Source: JAZGER01 sp036480335
GTDB lineage: Bacteria > Pseudomonadota > Gammaproteobacteria > DSM-19610
Direction of reading: 5' to 3'
Assembly: GCA_036480335.1 (NCBI GenBank)
Contig: JAZGGH010000012.1
Location: forward strand, 1 to 15,515
DNA: 15,515 nt
Positions 8,630-14,375 of the stretch are shown one piece after another. The first letter of the stretch is position 1. Each line of letters starts with the position of its first letter. The notes beneath the pieces were generated by a model, which was not told the origin of the DNA, did not search any database, and saw nothing but the letters and a program-made list of their open reading frames with translations. A program made the position numbers and the translations under genes.

Positions 8630-8809
8630 TTAATCAAGATCTTTTTCAATCACCTTGCGGCCACGGTAATAACCGTCAGCACTAATATGATGACGCAAGT
8701 GTTTTTCACCGGTAGTCGGCTCAACAGACAACGTACTGTCCTTAAGCGCATCATGTGAACGACGCATACCGCGTCTGGATGGTGTTTTACGACTTTTCTG
8801 AACTGCCAT
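8630..8809 (-). CDS. rpmF: 50S ribosomal protein L32
   Basis: Small basic protein of the large ribosomal subunit, 59 residues. The core RRGMRRSHDAL and GEKHLRHHISADGYYRGRKV is near identical to E. coli L32. I set the start at the ATG at 8809 (MAVQKSRKT), which matches the family and has GGAGAG at good spacing; an upstream in-frame ATG at 8824 would add five residues across that ribosome site. The zinc cysteines of some L32 forms are absent, as in enterobacteria. It lies 36 bases after yceD, a standing partner. Confidence 0.97.
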   Translation of the reverse strand: MAVQKSRKTPSRRGMRRSHDALKDSTLSVEPTTGEKHLRHHISADGYYRGRKVIEKDLD

Positions 8810-8845
8810 TGCCTGTCTCTCCAAAAATACTGTAAAAAAACTAAA

Positions 8846-9349
8846 CTATTTATTTCTCTTCAACTGTTCCAGAACCCCAAAAGGATTCAAAACTTTTTCT
8901 GCCGCTTCTTTCTGCCTGATAAACACATCACATACAGATTCATCTAAATGCTTTGCAATCAAAGGCAAAGCCAACATAATCTCATCTTCGATCAACTCAG
9001 ATAAGCGCACAGGCTTGCCGGTTGCTATCAGAGGATCATACCCTTCCGGTAACACATCTGCCCTTTCCTCATCCGCCACAATGGCGAGCACAGGGCGAAG
9101 ATCCAGTGCATGCGGCAGTGCATCCATACAACGCTGACAAACCAGTAACACCTGCCCTGTGACGACCAGGCGCATGACTGGCAAGCGGCATTGATCAACT
9201 TCAAACACCGCCTGTACCGCTAATACTGAATCCGACGCCAATGCCACTGACAATCGCTGCATGTCTGACAGACCAATATCACCCTTAAAGGAACGTCCTG
9301 CCAGCGCAAGACCCAGTGGTTCAACCTCATCGGGCAATTTATCAAGCAT
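8846..9349 (-). CDS. yceD: YceD family protein (DUF177), 23S rRNA accumulation protein
   Basis: In E. coli and plants DUF177 proteins are needed for normal 23S rRNA accumulation; the biochemical role is not settled. The 167 residues match the family length. Seen are the CQRC pair (C71, C74), the LPEGYDPL segment, SELIEDEIMLALPLIAKH, and the C-terminal NPFGVLEQLKRNK, all in family order. It is the first gene of the operon. The ATG at 9349 has no Shine-Dalgarno; a perfect sigma-70 promoter ends ten bases upstream, so the mRNA would be leaderless or nearly so. A TTG at codon 5 is the other possible start, also without a ribosome site. Confidence 0.93.
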   Translation of the reverse strand: MLDKLPDEVEPLGLALAGRSFKGDIGLSDMQRLSVALASDSVLAVQAVFEVDQCRLPVMRLVVTGQVLLVCQRCMDALPHALDLRPVLAIVADEERADVLPEGYDPLIATGKPVRLSELIEDEIMLALPLIAKHLDESVCDVFIRQKEAAEKVLNPFGVLEQLKRNK

Positions 9350-9358
9350 AAGCGGCTA

Positions 9359-9387
9359 ATTATATGGAGGCGTGTAATTTATGTCAA
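9359..9387 (-). promoter_or_regulatory. Consensus sigma-70 promoter of the yceD-fab operon
   Basis: On the minus strand TTGACA (9387-9382) and TATAAT (9364-9359) are both perfect consensus hexamers with the ideal 17-base spacer. The expected transcription start is near 9350-9353, right at the yceD ATG (9349). Such a match would give strong basal expression of the ribosome and lipid genes downstream. Confidence 0.85.
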
Positions 9388-9459
9388 AGCATTAACAACA
9401 TAAATTAATGATGTGGCAATTAATCAAAACGACTCCAGGAACAGAACCCTCAATCCTAG

Positions 9460-9506
9460 TAATTACATAATCAATGTTACATAACTAACTATTATTTATG
9501 TAATTA
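9460..9506. promoter_or_regulatory. Three TTACATAA-type sites in an inverted repeat, candidate operator
   Basis: The AT-rich yceD-DUF4279 gap contains TTACATAA at 9463-9470 and 9477-9484 and its complement TTATGTAA at 9496-9503. The outer two sites lie in a perfect 11-bp inverted repeat (TAATTACATAA 9460-9470 / TTATGTAATTA 9496-9506, 25-base loop). A near copy, TTATGTCA, overlaps the -35 of the operon promoter at 9379-9386. The arrangement suits a dimeric regulator binding upstream; no known operator is recognised. The rest of the gap (9388-9611) shows no gene. Confidence 0.35.
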
Positions 9507-9611
9507 TTTAACATTCTAATGACTTTCAAGTACATTGACCCTTAAAATATACCGTTTTTATACATAAAATCTAGCGATTAAGCACACTAAAGCCCACGAA
9601 TTGCTTGATTG

Positions 9612-10016
9612 TTATGATTCATCTTCACTTCCAAAATACACATCCCACCAAATCTCCAACCCCAGTTTATACAATGCGTTCATGGCGCTTAAATCCATAT
9701 AGGGTCCACCTTGCCCAGATGTCACAAAATAACAACAAATATCCATTTGACACTCTTCAGACCGAAGCTCTTTTAATAAAACGGCCTTTTGCTTGAACCG
9801 TTTGATAATTGCTTTAATGTGTACAAGATTGTCAGTAGATTCCAGCTCGTCTTTTGTGCACCACCCCCAATAATTTGTTTCTCTTTTCGACCTCCTGCGC
9901 GCATCTGGATCGCGAATATAGCCAGTGTTTGATTCTAACCCTAATCGATCCGTAATCACTTCAGGACATATTGAAGCAGAAAAAATCCGAAGAGTTGCAA
10001 ACGTTTCTAAAACCAC
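9612..10016 (-). CDS. DUF4279 domain protein, function unknown
   Basis: About 134 residues. ATLRIF near the start, the PEVITDRLGLES segment, TNYWGWCTKDELESTDNLVHI, and the C-terminal GLEIWWDVYFG agree with my memory of DUF4279, a small domain of unknown function. No signal peptide, membrane segment or catalytic motif is seen. I chose the GTG at 10016, which has GAGG five bases upstream; a GTG two codons earlier (10022) would overlap that site. The gene is separated from the ligase-like gene by an intrinsic terminator and from the fab operon by a 262-base AT-rich gap, so it is probably its own transcription unit. Two dyads lie just upstream. Confidence 0.7.
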   Translation of the reverse strand: MVLETFATLRIFSASICPEVITDRLGLESNTGYIRDPDARRRSKRETNYWGWCTKDELESTDNLVHIKAIIKRFKQKAVLLKELRSEECQMDICCYFVTSGQGGPYMDLSAMNALYKLGLEIWWDVYFGSEDES

Positions 10017-10036
10017 CAGCACCTCAATTAATAAGA

Positions 10037-10079
10037 CTTGTACAAGAGAAAATAGCCTTGATCTACAAGCTGTAGATCA
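10037..10079. repeat. Two dyads upstream of the DUF4279 gene
   Basis: CTTGTACAAG (10037-10046) is a perfect palindrome, and TGATCTACA/TGTAGATCA (10059-10067, 10071-10079) is a perfect 9-bp inverted repeat with a 3-base spacer. Both contain TACAAG. They sit 21 to 63 bases upstream of the start codon, where operators often lie. The longer one is not followed by a T-run, so it is not a good terminator. Confidence 0.4.
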
Positions 10080-10100
10080 GCCTAACTTTAAGTGATACTA

Positions 10101-10129
10101 AAAATCAAACCATACCATCATATGGTTTG
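10101..10129 (-). terminator. Intrinsic terminator of the ligase-like gene
   Basis: CAAACCATA (10106-10114) and TATGGTTTG (10121-10129) form a perfect 9-bp stem with a 6-base loop. On the minus strand the stem is followed by ATTTTT. It lies about 30 bases after the ligase-like stop codon, a standard place for a rho-independent terminator. Confidence 0.75.
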
Positions 10130-10158
10130 CTTGAATATGACATTCTATTTCACTGTTT

Positions 10159-12108
10159 TTATTGATTAATATACTCAAAATACTCCTGCTCAGACAAAAC
10201 CCTGACCCCCTTCTCCTTAGCAGCAGATATCTTTGCCGCCCCCACATTTTTTCCAGTCACCAGCAGGTCAGTTTTACCCGTAACCGAGTTTCCAATCTTC
10301 GCACCCAGCGCTTTTGCCTGGCGCTTCATTTCATCACGCCCCTGCTGCATCGCGCCAGTGAAAACAATCAATTGCCCGGCAACAGGGCTATCCACAGATT
10401 CGCTACCTGTAACCAGAGGTGTAATAGACAGTGAAAAGCCCAACGCAAATACCTGTTCAAACTCAGCCCGAATTGCAGCCAGCCCTTTTACTATCGCATT
10501 CGATGTGATTTCTGCGAATCCTTCGATCTCCGCTATTTGCTCGACATTCAGTTCAAACACTGATTCAAGAGGCACTTGCTGCAGCAGCCTTTCGCAATTG
10601 CCGCCCGCCAGCCGGATGACGCCAAAGGCCGCAAGAAAGCGCCAGTCTTCAATTTGCTCGCTACGGCTACGACGCAATTGATTTAGTAAATTGGCTGCCG
10701 TTTTTTCACCAAAGCCCATTCCAAGCAGATCCACTTCCTGCAACGCATAAACATCCGATATCGTGGTAACGCCGTCGGCACACAACTTCTGAATTGTCTT
10801 GCCACCTAAGCCATCCACATTACCCAGGGTTTTGAAAAAATGTTCCAGACTGTGTTCGAGCTGGGCCGGACATCGCTGTGTGTTGGTACAGAACAGGTAA
10901 TCGTTATCCCAGACCAGCTCAGCATCACAACTCGGACAAGTATCCGGTATGTGCGCTTCGACTGGCTGAACAACTTTCTCTATTTTCGGAATCACCAGCC
11001 CACTACGCACCAGTTCGATAATTGCGCCAGGGCCAATGCCTTTTTCTTTCACCATGCCATAATGGTGTGCGCTCGCCCGGCTGATTACCGCACCGCTCAA
11101 ACGGGTCGGCTCAAGAATCGCAACCGGATTCACACGCCCAGAACGTGAGGTTTGCGGCTTTACTTCAACCACGGTTACCGTCGCCTTTTCTGCATTTTCC
11201 TTGTAGGCAATTTGCCAGCGGTGGTGATGGCGGGTCGCTCCCATCTCTACCTTCAGTGCCGGGCTTTCGACTTCAAGCACTACGCCATCAACATCGTACG
11301 CCGTGGTATGCCACATTTCACCAATAATGCCATCAAAATCATCCAGCAAATCCTGAATCAATAGCTGCTTTACCGGCAACTGCGCAAACGGCATAAAGAC
11401 GGCTGCACCGTCATCAATCGCCTTCTGCACCAGTGGATCTTCTTTCTTTTCTGCCAGAACAGCCGCCTGAAAATTTCTTGAGTTATCAAATTGTTGTGAC
11501 AGATACTTATCAAAATAGATCTGATCGATAACGATCTCTCCAGCGCCCTGGCCGCGGACACCATCACCCCCCACTCGCAGGCCACGAACGAACACGCGAC
11601 TGATATCGGTACCCTTGCGGCCATCTCCGCGCGTATACAGTTTCTGTCCGTCATCATAGGCCGCAAAGCCATCGAGCTTTGGCGTTATCCTGATATCTAT
11701 ATTTACCTCATCAAGCGCTATAGTCACCGCAGACTTGCAGAGACGATTAATCCATTTCTCAACCGCTTCCTGCGTATAAGCCTTATCAGTCGACAGCATG
11801 CGCTCGGGTAAAGGCACCGTCTTTCCGACAAAGCCAGCTTCAGGCTCAACCTCCTGCAAAAAAGGATGATCAGGTTGCCGGCTGCTTAACTCTGCCAGAT
11901 AGAGAAAATCATAATCTGCATCAGAGATGATTGGCTCGCCACCACGATAGAGTGCATTGGCAAAAGTGATAAATTCGATGAGCTGCTCATCAGTCAAGCT
12001 GCCTTCATCCAGCTCACGCTGAGCAAGCCTGAAAACGGTTTCTTCCGATAACGCCTGCAGATGCAGACCAGCCTTTTCAAAGACTGATTTTTGTTTATTG
12101 TTGAACAC
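10159..12108 (-). CDS. Divergent NAD-dependent DNA ligase-like protein (LigA family)
   Basis: 649 residues against about 670 for LigA, with the full domain order. Ia-like region near 50-70 (PIISDADYD); adenylation domain about 100-300 with nucleophile K144 in PKLDG, TRGDG, E191, DGVV (D274) and K303 in RWQIAYK; OB fold near 310-385; Cys4 zinc site C391/C394/C407/C413; helix-hairpin-helix region about 425-555; BRCT about 575-649. By hand alignment to E. coli LigA, motif I Glu113 is T142, motif IV Lys290 is E279, and the FANPRNAAAG segment is FDNSRNFQAA. So it may be a weak, specialised or inactive ligase. Housekeeping ligA is presumably elsewhere. The GTG start (12108) has an in-frame stop two codons upstream and a poor ribosome site. 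It is monocistronic, ending at a terminator. Confidence 0.85.
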   Translation of the reverse strand: MFNNKQKSVFEKAGLHLQALSEETVFRLAQRELDEGSLTDEQLIEFITFANALYRGGEPIISDADYDFLYLAELSSRQPDHPFLQEVEPEAGFVGKTVPLPERMLSTDKAYTQEAVEKWINRLCKSAVTIALDEVNIDIRITPKLDGFAAYDDGQKLYTRGDGRKGTDISRVFVRGLRVGGDGVRGQGAGEIVIDQIYFDKYLSQQFDNSRNFQAAVLAEKKEDPLVQKAIDDGAAVFMPFAQLPVKQLLIQDLLDDFDGIIGEMWHTTAYDVDGVVLEVESPALKVEMGATRHHHRWQIAYKENAEKATVTVVEVKPQTSRSGRVNPVAILEPTRLSGAVISRASAHHYGMVKEKGIGPGAIIELVRSGLVIPKIEKVVQPVEAHIPDTCPSCDAELVWDNDYLFCTNTQRCPAQLEHSLEHFFKTLGNVDGLGGKTIQKLCADGVTTISDVYALQEVDLLGMGFGEKTAANLLNQLRRSRSEQIEDWRFLAAFGVIRLAGGNCERLLQQVPLESVFELNVEQIAEIEGFAEITSNAIVKGLAAIRAEFEQVFALGFSLSITPLVTGSESVDSPVAGQLIVFTGAMQQGRDEMKRQAKALGAKIGNSVTGKTDLLVTGKNVGAAKISAAKEKGVRVLSEQEYFEYINQ

Positions 12109-12374
12109 TGCTTAGCTTCACCCAGAGTTATTTATCACAAAAGCCAATTAAGATTTATACACAGTCGCAAAGCCATCACATAAAACGCTGTTCTAAATGA
12201 CTTTTATCTCTAGTTAACCTTGACAATTACTCAATAAGCAATTGTTTTTAATAGGATTTATAAATAGATCAAAAAATGATCAATTTAAATACAATGGCTT
12301 AAATACAGGTATTTTGATTAGCCTTCTGTATTAGTCCACAGACTTATCCACAACGAATGTGGATAAGTCTGGCT
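12109..12374. other. AT-rich gap with DnaA boxes and oriC-like 13-mers
   Basis: No gene is seen in this 266-base gap. It holds TTATACACA (12155-12163) and two head-to-head TTATCCACA boxes (12344-12352 on plus, 12366-12358 on minus). The pair forms a perfect 14-bp inverted repeat (12339-12352/12358-12371) ending four bases from the lipoprotein gene's stop codon. Between lies very AT-rich DNA with two adjacent minus-strand 13-mers beginning GATC (12281-12269, 12270-12258); the second, GATCTATTTATAA, differs at two positions from the E. coli oriC left 13-mer. It could be a replication-related element, a DnaA-controlled promoter for the ligase-like gene, or chance in AT-rich DNA. No T-run follows the hairpin on either strand. 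Confidence 0.5.
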
Positions 12375-12866
12375 TCAAAGTGCGTCCCCGGCAGCAGGTT
12401 TTTCATCCGCCGCAAGACTGAATCTATCAGCCACTGTAAAAGGCAGGGAAAGAGCGCTGTTAATCAATGCCAGCGATCCACTCAGCTTATAGTCAAATTG
12501 CTTAAATCCCCCCGCAGCCAACCCCTTAAATTGCCGGAATGACTGCAACAGGTTAGAGCTGATTTCTACATCCAGCGTGCCCTCGTCCAGGGCAGGAATA
12601 TCTACTCGCTGGTTGCTGACACCATTGCCAAACTTGATGCCGTTTATTTCTATCGCGAAGCTCAGGCCTCGTATCGGTAAAGCGAATTGATTGATATTTT
12701 TCACCCGCAAACTCACCAGATAACGCTGTTCAAACAAGCCCATTGTCACCGGCTGAATACCTGCAATGCTGATTTTTGGCGCTTCTGGTCGCTGCGTTAA
12801 CGAAGCACAGCCTGTTAATACCCAGAGCACAAAGACCATCAACATCCATTCAAACTTTATCATCAT
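12375..12866 (-). CDS. LEA type 2 family lipoprotein
   Basis: 163 residues with a lipoprotein signal: MMIKFEW, a hydrophobic core, then lipobox LTGC with the lipidated cysteine at residue 20. The +2 residue is Ala, so outer-membrane sorting is expected. The mature part is one LEA14/WHy-type beta domain (SLRVKNINQFALPIRGLSFAIEINGI, then RVDIPALDEGTLDVEI). Such proteins are linked to desiccation stress in plants; the bacterial role is unknown. The ATG at 12866 has AGGAG at good spacing and overlaps the end of the DUF2288 gene by 17 bases. The frame is open further upstream, but that part overlaps the DUF2288 gene and would remove the signal peptide from the N-terminus. Confidence 0.85.
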   Translation of the reverse strand: MMIKFEWMLMVFVLWVLTGCASLTQRPEAPKISIAGIQPVTMGLFEQRYLVSLRVKNINQFALPIRGLSFAIEINGIKFGNGVSNQRVDIPALDEGTLDVEISSNLLQSFRQFKGLAAGGFKQFDYKLSGSLALINSALSLPFTVADRFSLAADEKPAAGDAL

Positions 12867-13167
12867 TTTCTCTCCTTTCCTGCACCAATACCCAGGGCGC
12901 TGCCACGACCGCCCATAATTCCGGAAGGCGTGAACACCAGTCTTTCGCTGAATCTGTCGACAAATACTCAACTTGTCCACGTTCAAGCAATGCCTGAATT
13001 CCTGCCTTATCATCATCTACAAATTTTGCTGCCACCTGCACCAGATCAAGGTGGCTATCAATATGAAGAATAACACCTCTGGCAAAATGCGGCTCAAGCT
13101 CAGGCCAGGTAATACGTGCTGTTTCCTGCACCCGTTCGAGTTGACTACCTGTCATGTCTGCCTGCAT
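12850..13167 (-). CDS. DUF2288 family protein
   Basis: 105 residues, cytosolic, no signal peptide. It matches my memory of DUF2288: an ETARITWPELEPHFARG start, DLVQVAAKFVDDD in the middle, and the closing LWAVVAAPWVLVQER. The function is unknown. The ATG at 13167 has AAGGG upstream; a second ATG at codon 5 is possible. It overlaps the lipoprotein gene by 17 bases in another frame, which points to co-translation. Upstream it is separated from the methyltransferase gene by the palindromic element, whose edge lies only 17 bases from the start codon. Confidence 0.8.
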   Translation of the reverse strand: MQADMTGSQLERVQETARITWPELEPHFARGVILHIDSHLDLVQVAAKFVDDDKAGIQALLERGQVEYLSTDSAKDWCSRLPELWAVVAAPWVLVQERRENDDKV

Positions 13168-13183
13168 TTATTTTCACCCTTAT

Positions 13184-13327
13184 AACAGGCCATTGAAAAA
13201 CCCTCATGCGGCACCATTCTGCGTTAAAAATTGGCTCAAAATGCTCATGTACTGCGTGTACACTGCGCTTTTTCGCCAATTTTTGCCTTGTCTTGCGCTC
13301 GCCTGAGAGCTTTTTCAACAACCTGTT
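13184..13327. repeat. 144-base palindromic MITE-like element
   Basis: The two ends are imperfect inverted repeats: AACAGG..ATTGAAAAA..CTC at 13184-13205 and the complement of AACAGG..GTTGAAAAA..CTC at 13306-13327. Inner arms AAAAATTGGC (13226-13235) and GCCAATTTTT (13275-13284) pair perfectly, and GTAC appears twice near the centre. There is no coding capacity. The form is that of a non-autonomous inverted-repeat element, and its edge supplies part of the TAA stop of the neighbouring methyltransferase gene. Sequences of this kind are, from memory, dispersed in many gammaproteobacterial genomes. A second end-like sequence lies at 15393. Confidence 0.7.
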
Positions 13328-14078
13328 AATTCTTCAATTTCCTGACAGTATACCGGAGCCCGGTTGTCTTTTTTCCAGCTGTCAGCGCAGGTATCATCCG
13401 GACTTTTTGTCGTAAAGTCTGGCTGGTAAATTCGCTTCTTGAAAAGACGCCCACGGTATTTTCATTCTGCGGCCCTTTCATCATCAATACTGTTTCAAGT
13501 TGCTCACGCATTTTACGCTCGCAGATCAATGCCGACTGCTTCATCTGTCGGCTAGACTCAAAATTTACGATCAGTATTCCTTGCGGCTTAACTAAGCTTA
13601 GCAATTTTTTTGCCCAGGCTCGATCAACCGCTATAGCACGTTCAGGCTCTGCATTCACATGCATAAATAAATCATCAATCACCAGATCGAAGGCTTCACC
13701 AGAATATTCATCTACCCACTCGCTGGCATCAGCACAGACTAATCTGGCTACCTTCTTATCGACAGCAAAGAAACGGCGAGCAATCTGAATGTGTACAGCA
13801 CTCAATTCCACGCCAGTTATTTCGACAGGCGCCACATAGCGCAGCAATAACCGGATGACAGCACCGCCCCCAACACCCAATACCAACACGCGTTTCACAC
13901 TGTCTGCCGGCAAAAACAGGGCTGGTAAAAACAGCAAATCCCAGATATTGCCAGTCACTGCCTGCGCAGGATTAAATTGGGTGTGCAGAACACCATTGCT
14001 ATACAGGCGAATTGTGCGGCCTGCGCTTCTAACTTCATATTCTGTTCCCGAATACAGGCGGCGCCATAAAATTGCCAT
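13326..14078 (-). CDS. Spermidine synthase-like SAM-dependent methyltransferase
   Basis: 250 residues, Rossmann class I methyltransferase related to SpeE. The nucleotide motif VLVLGVGGGAVIRLL is at 64-78, the acidic residue after the second strand is E91 (GVELS), and CADASEWV at 115-122 and FDLVIDDLF at 130-138 follow. True spermidine synthases carry GGGDGG in the first motif; here it is GVGGGA, so polyamine synthesis is doubtful and the substrate is unknown. The ATG at 14078 is preceded by AGGGG at somewhat long spacing. The stop codon lies within the end of the palindromic element, so the original C-terminus may have been changed by its insertion. The divergent porin gene lies about 300 bases away. 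Confidence 0.75.
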   Translation of the reverse strand: MAILWRRLYSGTEYEVRSAGRTIRLYSNGVLHTQFNPAQAVTGNIWDLLFLPALFLPADSVKRVLVLGVGGGAVIRLLLRYVAPVEITGVELSAVHIQIARRFFAVDKKVARLVCADASEWVDEYSGEAFDLVIDDLFMHVNAEPERAIAVDRAWAKKLLSLVKPQGILIVNFESSRQMKQSALICERKMREQLETVLMMKGPQNENTVGVFSRSEFTSQTLRQKVRMIPALTAGKKTTGLRYTVRKLKN

Positions 14079-14194
14079 ATAAATAATTGCCCCTGTTAAA
14101 CCATTGATTTCATAATACCACTTTAATTACTGTCTGAAAGTAGCCCGATCAAATTTCCGGCCTCAATGAAAAAACACTAGACAATCGCCTAAAG

Positions 14195-14276
14195 AAGAAC
14201 GCCGCAAAGCCGTTGATGCAAGAAAATGAAGTGCGACAAAACAGGGAAGCAGCAGTAATAGCTGGGTATTACAGTT
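14195..14276 (+). promoter_or_regulatory. Possible structured leader of the porin gene (weak c-di-GMP-I-like signals)
   Basis: In the 297-base divergent gap, GCAAAGCC (14204-14211) is followed about 50 bases later by a hairpin GTAAT (14255-14259)/ATTAC (14268-14272) with loop AGCTGGGT. Both pieces, in this order and rough spacing, recall the c-di-GMP-I (GEMM) riboswitch, where GCAAAGCC and a stem with AGCCGGGT occur. The GEMM helix 5' of GCAAAGCC cannot be formed here, so this is weak. Downstream are an ATTCAT/ATGAAT dyad (14282-14287/14294-14299) and several TTCAAC repeats. No convincing promoter is seen for either gene. Confidence 0.2.
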
Positions 14277-14375
14277 CAACAATTCATCATCGTATGAATC
14301 ACTTCAACATAAAACCACAACAGTCCTGAACCGGATTTCAACTGTTCAAACACATATTCATAATAGGGCGCATTG

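Noticed and set aside
12339..12371. Intrinsic terminator
   Set aside because: The hairpin is strong, but no T-run follows it on either strand; the DnaA-box content explains it better.
12375..13016. Longer 213-residue form of the LEA-type lipoprotein
   Set aside because: The extra 50 residues overlap the DUF2288 gene and would put a non-signal sequence before the lipoprotein signal; the ATG at 12866 has a good ribosome site.
13326..14078. Genuine spermidine synthase SpeE
   Set aside because: The GGGDGG motif is absent and no speD is nearby; only the SAM-binding fold is supported.
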